Assembly (NCBI RefSeq): GCF_013416525.1 | Contig: NZ_JACCEM010000008.1 | Span: forward strand, 124,001 to 188,000 | Source of the DNA: Parapusillimonas granuli | GTDB taxonomy: Bacteria; Pseudomonadota; Gammaproteobacteria; Burkholderiales; Burkholderiaceae_B | Length of the DNA: 64,000 nt | Reading direction: 5' to 3' | Shown: one piece after another, positions 41,699 through 49,771 of the stretch | How the letters are laid out: each line of letters opens with the position of its first letter | How positions within the stretch are numbered: position 1 is the first letter of the stretch | Translations under genes and position numbers: made by a program | The notes under the pieces: generated by a model | What the model was told of the DNA's origin: nothing | Databases searched by the model: none | The model's input: the letters and a program-made list of their open reading frames with translations, nothing else

Positions 41699-41776
41699 TT
41701 CGCCAGCTTCAAGCGACGATGGATCCTGGCTTCACAATGTTGAAGCCATGCCAGCGCACATTCAGATGTAGGGAAC

Positions 41777-41851
41777 TGGTGGGCGGTACTGGGTTCGAAC
41801 CAGTGACCCCTGCCGTGTGAAGGCAGTGCTCTACCACTGAGCTAACCGCCC
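41777..41851 (-). tRNA. tRNA-Val (anticodon CAC)
   Basis: 75 bases including the encoded CCA (41777-41779). Minus-strand cloverleaf: acceptor GGGCGGT pairing with ACCGCCC and discriminator A; D arm GCTCAGTGGTAGAGC; anticodon stem CTGCC/GGCAG around loop TTCACAC, giving CAC; variable GGGTC; T arm CTGGTTCGAACCCAG. All four stems pair. The 3' end faces the AT-rich block, the normal orientation for islands that integrate into tRNA 3' ends, though I found no integrase gene and no repeated tRNA end at the left boundary. Confidence 0.97.
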
Positions 41852-41894
41852 CGTTTGCCCGGCGAAAGCCGGCTGCGGGATGAAGGTCGATATT

Positions 41895-42623
41895 CTAGCA
41901 CAAGCTGGCCGGGTCCGCCGCCCCGTTCTGTATTCCCAGGCGCACGCCGGACCGATCGGCGACGTTGTTCAAATGGTGGCGCATCGCCAGGCCGGCCTTT
42001 TCGGGCGAGCCCGTGGCCAGCGCTTCGATGATCAGCATGTGCTCGTGTATGGGTTCGTTCACACGGGCTGGGTTGGCGAAGGCCACTTGCCGGCTGCCTT
42101 CGACGACGTCTTCGATGCCGGCCAGGATGTCCAGCAGCAGCGGGCTGCCGGCCAGTTCGAACATACAGGCATGGAAGGCGTGATCGCCCTCGGCCATGGA
42201 AACCAGGTCGCCGACATCGGCGGCCGCCTGCATGAGCCTGACAGTATCCCGCAAGCGTTCCAGGCCGGATTCGGTGACGACGCTGGCGGCGAGCATGGCG
42301 GCCAGCTCTTCCAGCTGGGCCCGCACCAGGTAGACGTCGCGCAGGGGGTAGCGGCCCTGGAAGGGCCAGCGGCCGTAGGCGCTGCCCAGGCCGGCCTCGC
42401 CGGGTTCGGCGATGAACACGCCGCGCCCGGCTTCGCTGCGCAGCAGGCCCAGGCCTTCCAGCATGGTGATCGCCTCGCGCAGGGATGCGCGGCTCACGCC
42501 CATTTCTTCGGCCAGCTGGCGCTGCCCGGGGAGCTTGCCCGTGGCGGCCCAATCCTTGCGCTGGATGCGGGCCTGTAGTTGCTGGGCGATGTTCTTGACG
42601 ACGGTGACGGGAAATTTCGACAT
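41895..42623 (-). CDS. GntR-family regulator, FadR subfamily
   Basis: About 242 residues from the ATG at 42623 (MSKFPVTVVKNIAQQL); an ATG at 42665 would add 14 residues of a different composition. N-terminal winged helix: GKLPGQRQLAEEMGVSRASL, REAITMLEGLGLL; C-terminal all-helical FCD ligand domain with AAMLAASVVTESGL, DHAFHACMFELAG and the metal-binding His in HEHMLIIEAL. It is divergent from the amidase-Liv operon. A perfect TGGT-type palindrome lies between them, as expected for FadR-like operators, so it is likely the local repressor. Confidence 0.93.
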   Translation of the reverse strand: MSKFPVTVVKNIAQQLQARIQRKDWAATGKLPGQRQLAEEMGVSRASLREAITMLEGLGLLRSEAGRGVFIAEPGEAGLGSAYGRWPFQGRYPLRDVYLVRAQLEELAAMLAASVVTESGLERLRDTVRLMQAAADVGDLVSMAEGDHAFHACMFELAGSPLLLDILAGIEDVVEGSRQVAFANPARVNEPIHEHMLIIEALATGSPEKAGLAMRHHLNNVADRSGVRLGIQNGAADPASLC

Positions 42624-42675
42624 GGGGAAAGCGCCAATATTGACAGCGTAAGCAAGTCTGTGCATTATGGCACCA

Positions 42676-42690
42676 ACTGGTCATACCAGT
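42676..42690. promoter_or_regulatory. FadR-type GntR operator
   Basis: Perfect palindrome ACTGGT-CAT-ACCAGT, containing the TGGT-N3-ACCA pattern characteristic of FadR-subfamily operators. It lies between the GntR gene (start 42623) and the amidase gene (start 42743). Confidence 0.65.
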
Positions 42691-42742
42691 CAGGCCAGCA
42701 CATACCGGATATCCAATAATATCTACCAAGGAGGGGCAGTCT

Positions 42743-44299
42743 GTGTTGCCAGATATTATCAGGCGCTTCGCCCAGGTCGCCGAACACCAGGCGGCCCTGC
42801 TTGCTTATCCGTTTCCGGATCGCCGCCAGGCCTGGCTGGACCGGCTGCAGCTGAACCTGGCCGAACTGCAATTCCTGGATGCCCTGTCCGAAGCCGGAGG
42901 CGCGCAATACCAGCCTCCGCAGGCCGGCGTGCGCGCCAAGGGCATTGCTCCGCAAGACGACACGGAAGGCATCGCGGCCATCGCCGCGGCGGCCAGGCGC
43001 GATCCCGCCGGTGTGCAAAAACCCGCGCTGCAGGCCCTGCAAGCGGCCCGCGCCCATTCCGGGCTGCATGCTTTCATCGACCTGGCCACTGAACCCCAGG
43101 TCGCCGAACAGGCCCAGGCCGCGCTGCATGGCTTCCACGAAGGCCGGCCCGCGCCCTTGTTCGCCGTTCCCATCGCGGTGAAGGATCTCATGTCGGTGCA
43201 GGGGTTCCGCCTTACCGGCGGTTCGGGCGGGGAAGCCGGGGTCGAGTCGGCCGACGCGCTCGCCATCGGGCGGCTGCGGTCGGCCGGCGCCATCATCATG
43301 GGCACGACCAACCTCCATGAACTCGCCTATGGCATCACCAGCAACAATCCGCACTTTTCCCCCGTGGTGAATCCACGCAGCGCCGCGCACATTCCGGGCG
43401 GTTCCAGCGGCGGTTCGGCGGCGGCGGTCGCCGCGGGCATCGTACGGGCGTCCGTCGGTACGGACACCGCCGGCTCCATCCGCATTCCCGCCGCATGCTG
43501 CGGCGTCGTGGGCTTCAAGCCCACTTACGACGCCATTCCCCGCCAGGGCGCAATGGACCTGGGCCCCACGCTGGATCACCTGGGCCCCATCACGCAATCG
43601 GTGGACGACGCCGCCCTGCTGTTCTCGGTCATGGCCGGCATGCCGGCCCAGGTGCCCGAGCGCCTTGCCGACCTGCAAGGCGTGCGCGTGGGCATACCGC
43701 GCCGCTATTTCTTCGACCCCTTGGCGCCCGACGTGGCCCGGGCCCTGGATGCGGCCATCGCCCGGCTGCGGGCCGACGGCGCCGACATCACTGACGTCGA
43801 CCTACCCGGCGTGCAGAACGCGTCCGCCCTGCAGTTCGCCACGCTGTGCAGCGAAGCCACGGCCATACACTGGTCGCGCCTGCTGACGCGGCCCCACACC
43901 CTGGGCGAAGACGTCCGGGTGCGGCTGGAAATCGGCCAGCTGTTTCCGGCGGTCTGGTATACGCGGGCCCAGGGCGCGCGCAAGGCGCTGGCGCAAAGCT
44001 TCCAGGCGGCCATGCAGGGGGCCGACGTCCTGCTCATCCCCACTCTGCGCACGACCGCGCCGCCCAACGGCGCCCAGTTCCTGCGCGTGGGCGCAACGGA
44101 AATGCCTTTGCACGCGGCGGTCACCAGCCTGACCCTGCCCTTCAATCTCACGGGTATGCCGGCCATCAGCCTGCCTTGCGGCGCCGGAGACAACGGCCTG
44201 CCCGTGGGGCTGCAGCTGGCGGCCCCGCACAACCAGGATTGGCGGCTGCTGGCGGTGGCCCGGCGCACTGAAACACTGCTGAAAGATTCAAACCCATAG
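42743..44299 (+). CDS. amidase-signature family hydrolase
   Basis: 518 residues from a GTG start at 42743 with AAGGAGGGG well placed upstream. Triad: Lys in [14 protein letters not shown], cis-Ser in [14 protein letters not shown], nucleophile Ser in [15 protein letters not shown]. An N-terminal ~90-residue helical extension ([20 protein letters not shown]) precedes the usual amidase core, making it longer than most. First gene of a probable operon with a Liv-type transporter (41 bases to the binding-protein gene). It may hydrolyse an imported amide; the C-terminal [15 protein letters not shown] is standard. Confidence 0.92.
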   Translation: MLPDIIRRFAQVAEHQAALLAYPFPDRRQAWLDRLQLNLAELQFLDALSEAGGAQYQPPQAGVRAKGIAPQDDTEGIAAIAAAARRDPAGVQKPALQALQAARAHSGLHAFIDLATEPQVAEQAQAALHGFHEGRPAPLFAVPIAVKDLMSVQGFRLTGGSGGEAGVESADALAIGRLRSAGAIIMGTTNLHELAYGITSNNPHFSPVVNPRSAAHIPGGSSGGSAAAVAAGIVRASVGTDTAGSIRIPAACCGVVGFKPTYDAIPRQGAMDLGPTLDHLGPITQSVDDAALLFSVMAGMPAQVPERLADLQGVRVGIPRRYFFDPLAPDVARALDAAIARLRADGADITDVDLPGVQNASALQFATLCSEATAIHWSRLLTRPHTLGEDVRVRLEIGQLFPAVWYTRAQGARKALAQSFQAAMQGADVLLIPTLRTTAPPNGAQFLRVGATEMPLHAAVTSLTLPFNLTGMPAISLPCGAGDNGLPVGLQLAAPHNQDWRLLAVARRTETLLKDSNP

Positions 44300-44339
44300 C
44301 AATAACTAGCGGTACCTTTCGACAACAGGAGGAGTTCTC

Positions 44340-45557
44340 ATGAGACAGCTTCGTTTTTCGATGGCGGCGGCCGGCGCGGCACTGGCCGGCATGCTCGCGA
44401 CGGCGCAGGCGGCCGACCCCATAGTCATCGGCGTCAGCATCGCGCAATCGCCCCCAGGCTCGGTGGTGCAGGGCACGCAGGTAAAGGATGGCGCGGAACT
44501 GATCGTGAAAATGATCAACGACAAAGGCGGCGTGCTGGGCCGGCCCCTGAAGATCGTGTACGAAGACAACCAGGGCATCCCTGAAAAAGGGCGCGCGGCG
44601 GCTGAAAAGCTGATTTCCCGCGACAAGGTCGTCGCCATCACCGGGGGCCATCAAAGCTCGGTGTGCCTGGCGGAAATCGAAGTCGCCCACCGCTACAAGG
44701 TGCCGTACGTCAACACCAATTGCTGGTCGGACGACGTGCGCATCAAAGGCTACCCGGAAGTCTTCAACCCGGGCAACTACAACACCCGCGTGTCTTCCGC
44801 CATGGCCGAGACCATCGCCGCCATGAAGGTGAAAGACGTCGTCGTGTTCGCCGAGAACACCGACTACGGCATCGGCCAGGCCAAGATCCTGGGCGAATTC
44901 ATGAAGAAAGTCGCGCCCGAGACCAAATACAAATACATCGCGCTGGACAGGGCCGGCAAGGACTTCACGCCGGCCGTGCTGCCGCTGCGCGCCAGCCCGC
45001 CCGCAATGGTGGTCAACATCATGCTGCCGCCCGCGGCCTACATCCTGATGAACCAGCTGTATGAACAAGGCATCGCGCCCAGCGCCAAGACCTGGTTCTA
45101 CGACGGCGCCGGCATTGCCGACTACCCCGACTTCTGGCAGAACGTGAAGGAAGCGGGCAAGTACATGCTGGCCTTCGGCCTGTACCATCCCAAGATGCCC
45201 ATGCCGGAAATCGGCCATGCCGTCGCCAAGGCCTACCAGGAGCAGTCCAAGCATGAACCGAACCGGCTCATCTTCCAGGGCGCCGACTCCGTGCTGCAGA
45301 TCGTGCGCGCCATCGAGCAGGCGCAATCCACCGACAGCCAGGCCATCATCAAGGCGCTGCGCGAAATGGAATACGAAGGGGTGCGCGGCAAGTTCCGCTT
45401 CTCGCAAGAGCCCGGATACAGCTATCAGCAGTGGGTCGACATCCCCTATGTCACCTATCAGCTGACGGACGTGAACCAGCCCCTGAGCAAGACCACGCTC
45501 ATCCAGGCGACGGGCCAGGGCCTGCAAACCAATTTGCTCGTCAAGCCCGCGAACTGA
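44340..45557 (+). CDS. Liv-type ABC transporter periplasmic binding protein
   Basis: 405 residues. Signal peptide MRQLRFSMAAAGAALAGMLA, cleavage near AQA-ADP. Type I fold: IVIGVSIAQSPPGSVVQG, INDKGGVLGRPLKIVYEDNQ, ISRDKVVAITGGHQSSVCLA, VPYVNTNCWSDDVRIKGYPE. A GGAGGAG site precedes the ATG. The early SPPGSVVQG in place of the usual GPxSG suggests a ligand unlike leucine. It is encoded after an amidase and before four transporter genes. A GC hairpin of 10 bp follows the gene. Confidence 0.93.
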   Translation: MRQLRFSMAAAGAALAGMLATAQAADPIVIGVSIAQSPPGSVVQGTQVKDGAELIVKMINDKGGVLGRPLKIVYEDNQGIPEKGRAAAEKLISRDKVVAITGGHQSSVCLAEIEVAHRYKVPYVNTNCWSDDVRIKGYPEVFNPGNYNTRVSSAMAETIAAMKVKDVVVFAENTDYGIGQAKILGEFMKKVAPETKYKYIALDRAGKDFTPAVLPLRASPPAMVVNIMLPPAAYILMNQLYEQGIAPSAKTWFYDGAGIADYPDFWQNVKEAGKYMLAFGLYHPKMPMPEIGHAVAKAYQEQSKHEPNRLIFQGADSVLQIVRAIEQAQSTDSQAIIKALREMEYEGVRGKFRFSQEPGYSYQQWVDIPYVTYQLTDVNQPLSKTTLIQATGQGLQTNLLVKPAN

Positions 45558-45589
45558 CGCCGTCCATTCTCGTCCTGATTGTTGTCCAT

Positions 45590-45613
45590 GCCGGGGCGGC
45601 CGCCCGCCCCGGC
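45590..45613 (+). promoter_or_regulatory. strong hairpin between binding-protein and permease genes
   Basis: GCCGGGGCGG-CCGC-CCGCCCCGGC, a perfect 10-bp stem with a 4-base loop, followed by TTT. It starts 32 bases after the livK-like stop and ends 16 bases before the livH GTG start. It probably stabilises the upstream mRNA or partly terminates transcription, so that the binding protein is made in excess. Confidence 0.6.
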
Positions 45614-45629
45614 TTTCCGGAGACACCCC

Positions 45630-46520
45630 GTGCTGGCGCTCGATCTCTTCGTCAACGGCCTGATCATCGGCTTGTACTACGCCTTGATGGCGGTAGGCCT
45701 GGCCATGATTTTCGGCATTCTCAAAGTCGTGAACTTCGCCCACGGCGAATTCTACATGGTGGGTGCCTACACCTACACCCTGATCGCCCTGGGGCTGGGC
45801 GTATCGCCATGGCTGGCGCTGCCCATGGCCGCGCTGGCCGGCGCCGCCATCGGCTGGCTGACCGAAAGATGGCTGATGCGGCCGCTGTACAGCGGCTACG
45901 GCTCCTGGGGCCTGATGAAAGACGAATACGCCGTGGTCGTCACCTTCGGCCTGTCGCTGCTGCTGATCAACCTCTTCGACAAGGTCATCGGCCCCTATCC
46001 CATGCGCGGTCCCTCGCTGTCCGACGTCACGCGCATGAATCTCGGGCCCTTCATGATGAGCGGCCAGAAGCTGATCACGGCGGCCATGGCCATCGCGCTG
46101 ATCGTCGCCCTGGCGCTGTTCATCAAGCGCTCGATCTGGGGCCGGCAGATCCAGGCCGTGGCGCAGAACCGGCTGGGCGCCTCCATCGCCGGCATCAATA
46201 CGGCAAGGGCCAGCAGCATCGTGTTCATGGCTTCGGGCGTGCTGGCGGCCGTCGCCGGGGCGCTGCTGGCGCCGGTCATCAACCCGGCACCCGACGTCGG
46301 GGTGTTTCCCGCCGTCAAGTCCTACGTCATCGTCGTCATCGGCGGCATGGGGTCCATACCCGGAAGCATACTGGCGGCGCTGCTGCTGGGCGTGATGGAA
46401 AGCTTCGCCGCGGTGTATCTGTCCTACGACTACCGCGACACCTACGGACTGGTGCTGCTCATCCTGATACTGCTGTTCCGCCCGCAGGGCTTGTTCGGCG
46501 AACGCGCGCGCGAGGTCTAG
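45630..46520 (+). CDS. Liv-type ABC permease (LivH-like)
   Basis: About 296 residues from a GTG at 45630 with CCGGAG upstream; an ATG at 45579 would add 17 residues that encode the hairpin (PGRPPAPAF) and is unlikely. Multi-span membrane protein: LALDLFVNGLIIGLYYALMA, VGLAMIFGILKVVNFAHGEF, ASSIVFMASGVLAAVAGALL, VIGGMGSIPGSILAALLLGV. The NFAHG and GGMGS-PG stretches are LivH hallmarks. It works with the LivM-like protein encoded at 46563. Confidence 0.93.
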   Translation: MLALDLFVNGLIIGLYYALMAVGLAMIFGILKVVNFAHGEFYMVGAYTYTLIALGLGVSPWLALPMAALAGAAIGWLTERWLMRPLYSGYGSWGLMKDEYAVVVTFGLSLLLINLFDKVIGPYPMRGPSLSDVTRMNLGPFMMSGQKLITAAMAIALIVALALFIKRSIWGRQIQAVAQNRLGASIAGINTARASSIVFMASGVLAAVAGALLAPVINPAPDVGVFPAVKSYVIVVIGGMGSIPGSILAALLLGVMESFAAVYLSYDYRDTYGLVLLILILLFRPQGLFGERAREV

Positions 46521-46562
46521 ACCCCGTGCCGCCCTTTCTTCAACGTTAACGGGTCTCAAGCC

Positions 46563-47534
46563 ATGCCGACTCCAAGACATCCCAATCTGCATTCCAGCAA
46601 ACTGCGCAACGAGCTGTGGCTCAGCATGCTCGTGCTGGCGGTGCTGGCCGCGCTGCCGCTCGTGGTGCATTCGAACTACTGGCTGGGCGTGCTCATCGTC
46701 AGCATGTACTTCGCGATGATGTCCTGCGGCTGGAATCTTCTGGCCGGGTACACCGGCCAGTTCTCGCTGGCGCCGGCCGCCTTCGCCATGCTGGGCGGGT
46801 ACGCCACGGGGCTGTTCTCGCACCACCTGAACGCGCCGCTGTGGGTGGGGCTGCCCATGGCCATCGTGATCCCCGGGCTGATCGGCCTGGTGCTGGGGCG
46901 CATCGTGCTGCGCCTGTCCGGCGCCTACCTTGCCCTGACCACCTTGTCGTTCGCCGAGATCCTGCGCCTGGTCATCTACAACTCCATAGACTTCACGCGC
47001 GGCGACCAGGGGCTGAACGTTCCCAGCCTGACCGACAGCCGCCTGGCCTATTACTATATTTTCCTTGCCGCGCTGGTGCTGGCGGTGGCCATCGTCTACT
47101 ACGTGCTGCGGCGGCCGGCGGGCCGCTTCCTGCAAGCCATACGCGACGACGAAATCGGCGCGGCGAGCCGCGGCATAGACGTCGTGCGCTACAAGACACT
47201 GGCCTTCCTGATCAGCTGCGCCATCTGCGGCTTCGCCGGCGGGCTGTACGGCACCTTCGCCCGGCTGGTCAGCCCCGAGCTCGGGCTCATCGCCCAGACC
47301 GGCCTGGTCATCGCCATGGTGGTCATCGGCGGCATGGGCACGCTGGTCGGGCCGCTCATCGGCGCCATGCTCGTCTACACCGCGTCCGAGATCCTGCGCG
47401 ATGTGGGCGGCATACAAATGATCGTCTTCTCCCTCCTCGTCATTGTCTTTGCGCGCTTTTTCCGGGAAGGCCTGTGGGGCCTGCTGCGCCGCTTCCTGGG
47501 CCGCCACGCCGCAACCGAAAGGAAAACAGTCTGA
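46563..47534 (+). CDS. Liv-type ABC permease (LivM-like)
   Basis: 323 residues. Hydrophobic N-terminal segments (LWLSMLVLAVLAALPLVVHS), then GWNLLAGYTGQFSLAPAAFA, the LivM signature of a Gly-Gln-rich entry, LTTLSFAEILRLVIYNS, and GGMGTLVGPLIGAMLVYTAS. Length is usual. It overlaps the ATPase gene start by one base (TGATG), showing a tightly coupled operon with the LivG- and LivF-like genes. Confidence 0.93.
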   Translation: MPTPRHPNLHSSKLRNELWLSMLVLAVLAALPLVVHSNYWLGVLIVSMYFAMMSCGWNLLAGYTGQFSLAPAAFAMLGGYATGLFSHHLNAPLWVGLPMAIVIPGLIGLVLGRIVLRLSGAYLALTTLSFAEILRLVIYNSIDFTRGDQGLNVPSLTDSRLAYYYIFLAALVLAVAIVYYVLRRPAGRFLQAIRDDEIGAASRGIDVVRYKTLAFLISCAICGFAGGLYGTFARLVSPELGLIAQTGLVIAMVVIGGMGTLVGPLIGAMLVYTASEILRDVGGIQMIVFSLLVIVFARFFREGLWGLLRRFLGRHAATERKTV

Positions 47535-48268
47535 TGGCACTGCTGCAGATCCAAGGCATAGAAAAACGCTTCGGCGGGCTGCGCGCCGTCGACGGCGCCA
47601 GCATGGACGTCCACCAGGGCGAGCTGCTCGGGCTGATCGGCCCCAACGGTTCCGGCAAGACCACGCTGCTGAACGTCCTGTCGGGCCATCTCCCGGCCGA
47701 TGCCGGCTCCGTCTCGCTGGACGGCAAGAACGTGCTGGGGCTCAACCCCACCCAGCTGACCCGGCTGGGCGTGCTGCGCATGTTCCAGATGACGCGGGTG
47801 TTCAACCGCATGACCGCCTTCGACAACCTGGTGGTGTGCGGCCTCGCCCTGGGCCTGCATGAGGCCCAGGCCTACGAGCGCGCCGAACAGCTGCTCGACG
47901 AACTCAAGCTCAGCCACGTCATGTACCTGGACGCGGGCCAGCTGTCGGGCGGGCAGCGCAAGCTGCTGGAATTCGGCGCCTGCTTCATGGTCCCGCCGCG
48001 CGTCGCGCTGCTCGACGAGCCCTTCGCGGCCGTCCACCCCATCATGAAGGAAACCATGTCGGAATTCATCCGCCGGCGCAACGCGGCCGGCCAGACCTTC
48101 GTGCTGGTCAGCCACGACATGCCGGTGGTCGTCGACCTGTGCCCGCGGTCCGTCTGCATGAATGCCGGCAAGGTGCTGGCCGAAGGCAATACGCAAGACG
48201 TCCTGCAATCGCCGGCCGTCATCGAAGCCTACCTGGGCGAAGAATCCGAGGAGCGGGACCATGTCTGA
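47534..48268 (+). CDS. Liv-type ABC transporter ATPase (LivG-like)
   Basis: 244 residues from the ATG at 47534. Walker A GPNGSGKTTLLNVLSG, ARLGVLRMFQMTRVFNRMTA in the Q-loop zone (LTRLGVLRMFQMT), signature LSGGQRKLLEFGACFMVPPR, Walker B VALLDEPFAAVHPIM, switch His in LVSHDMPVVVDL. Note DEPFAAVHP in place of the DEPxAGL-type loop. Overlaps the next ATPase gene by 8 bases. Confidence 0.94.
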   Translation: MALLQIQGIEKRFGGLRAVDGASMDVHQGELLGLIGPNGSGKTTLLNVLSGHLPADAGSVSLDGKNVLGLNPTQLTRLGVLRMFQMTRVFNRMTAFDNLVVCGLALGLHEAQAYERAEQLLDELKLSHVMYLDAGQLSGGQRKLLEFGACFMVPPRVALLDEPFAAVHPIMKETMSEFIRRRNAAGQTFVLVSHDMPVVVDLCPRSVCMNAGKVLAEGNTQDVLQSPAVIEAYLGEESEERDHV

Positions 48269-48995
48269 CGCACTGCTTGAACTGGACGGCGTCACGTCGG
48301 GCTACATGGGCGACATCGACGTGCTGCGCAATGTGTCGCTCTCCATCCGCCAGGGGCACATCAGCGGCCTCATCGGCCTGAACGGCGCCGGCAAATCCAC
48401 GCTGTTCAAGACCATATACGGTTTCCTGAAACCCAAGTCGGGCGCCATACGCCTGCACGGGCAGGACATCTCCGGCCGCGAGCCCCATACCCTGATCGAC
48501 GACGGCCTGTGGTACATACCGCAGGAGTCCAGCCTTTTCCCCTATCTCACGGTGGAAGAGAACCTGCTTCTGCCGCTGCAGGGCCGCCGCGCGCGCTATG
48601 GCGACGTCATGGCGGCCCGCCTGGAAGACACCCTGCAGAAGTTCCCCGTCCTGCGCGAGAAGCTGCGGGCGCAGGCGGGCGATTTGTCGGGCGGCCAGCA
48701 GAAATCGCTCGAATTCGCCAAGGCCTACATGGTCCAGCCCCGGGTCTGCCTGATCGACGAGCCCAGCATCGGGCTGGCGCCCAAGGTGGCCATGGAAGTA
48801 TTCCAGTGGATCAAGGCGTTCGCCGCCTCCGGCATGGGCATCCTGCTGGTCGACCACAACGTGCGGCGGGTCGTGTCGATGTCCGACCACATCTATGTGC
48901 TGAGCCTGGGGGAAATCACCGCATCGGGCGCGCCCGAGGACTTCCAGGGCGATCTCCACGCCCAGGTCAAGGAATGGCTGGGCATCACCTTCTAG
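48261..48995 (+). CDS. Liv-type ABC transporter ATPase (LivF-like)
   Basis: 244 residues from the ATG at 48261 (MSDALLELDGVTSGY). Walker A GLNGAGKSTLFKTIYG, YIPQESSLFPYLTVEENLLL, signature LSGGQQKSLEFAKAYMVQPR, Walker B VCLIDEPSIGLAPKVAMEV, switch His in LLVDHNVRRVVSM. Last gene of the GntR-controlled amidase/Liv operon. It is convergent with dnaQ, the stops 14 bases apart. Confidence 0.94.
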   Translation: MSDALLELDGVTSGYMGDIDVLRNVSLSIRQGHISGLIGLNGAGKSTLFKTIYGFLKPKSGAIRLHGQDISGREPHTLIDDGLWYIPQESSLFPYLTVEENLLLPLQGRRARYGDVMAARLEDTLQKFPVLREKLRAQAGDLSGGQQKSLEFAKAYMVQPRVCLIDEPSIGLAPKVAMEVFQWIKAFAASGMGILLVDHNVRRVVSMSDHIYVLSLGEITASGAPEDFQGDLHAQVKEWLGITF

Positions 48996-49008
48996 GATGC
49001 CTGCACCG

Positions 49009-49719
49009 CTAGGACGCCTGCAGGGCTCGCCATACGCAGGGCCCGCCCGCCGCCTTGTCCAGGTCGGCCAGGTAGGCCTCGTGCGCCTGCAGTTCGTCCG
49101 CGCCGGCCGGCACCACCCGCAGGACCGAGGCGTCGAACCGTTCCACGCGCATTCCCGGCCCGCCGCCGGCGGTTTCCTCGGCGAAATCCATCAGCAGGGC
49201 GTCCTGGCCGCGCGTCATCGCCAGCCAGACATCGGCCAGCAGTTCGGAGTCGAGCAATGCGCCGTGCAGCGTGCGATGGGCGTTGGAAATGCCGTAGCGC
49301 TCGCATAGCGCATCCAGGCTGTTGCGCTTGCCGGGATGCAGCTCGCGCGCATGCAGCAGGGAATCGGTGATCTTGGCGCACAGGGTCTCGAAGGCGGGCA
49401 GGCCGGCGCGAGACAGCTCGGCATTCAGGAACTTGACGTCGAACGCGGCATTGTGAATGATGACTTCGGCGTCCTTCACGTACTCGACCAGCTGGTGCGC
49501 CACGTCTTCGAAACGGGGGTGGGCCGACAGGAATTCCGTCGTCAGGCCGTGCACCGCCAGGGCCTCGGGGTCGCTGTCGCGGTCGGGGTTCAAATACAAA
49601 TGGAGATGGCGCCCGGTGAGACTGCGGTTGTCCATTTCCACGCAGGCCAGTTCGACGACACGATGGCCCTGGGCCGGATCCAGGCCCGTGGTTTCCGTAT
49701 CAAGCACTATTTGACGCAT
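49009..49719 (-). CDS. dnaQ: DNA polymerase III epsilon subunit (proofreading exonuclease)
   Basis: 236 residues, the 3'-5' exonuclease of the replicative polymerase core. DEDDh catalytic set: Asp7 and Glu9 (LDTETTG), Asp94 (NAAFDVKFLN), His152 and Asp157 (LHGALLDSELL). C-terminal ~60 residues form the alpha-subunit binding tail, as usual in DnaQ (E. coli 243). It is the last gene on the minus strand here; the RND genes lie just upstream, between dnaQ and rnhA. Confidence 0.97.
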   Translation of the reverse strand: MRQIVLDTETTGLDPAQGHRVVELACVEMDNRSLTGRHLHLYLNPDRDSDPEALAVHGLTTEFLSAHPRFEDVAHQLVEYVKDAEVIIHNAAFDVKFLNAELSRAGLPAFETLCAKITDSLLHARELHPGKRNSLDALCERYGISNAHRTLHGALLDSELLADVWLAMTRGQDALLMDFAEETAGGGPGMRVERFDASVLRVVPAGADELQAHEAYLADLDKAAGGPCVWRALQAS

Positions 49720-49771
49720 TTCATTCCTGTTTCATTCATTGCCCGCCGACCGCCCCGGCGAATCGCCGGCG

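Noticed and set aside
44166-47540. Very long minus-strand open frame (over 1100 codons) across the amidase and Liv genes
   Set aside because: A shadow frame of GC-rich coding DNA: His/Gln/Arg/Gly-rich without domains, while the plus strand has clear family proteins.
48996-49020. CCTGCA...TGCAGG dyad between livF and dnaQ as a bidirectional terminator
   Set aside because: Six-bp arms with a long loop and no T tract; too weak.
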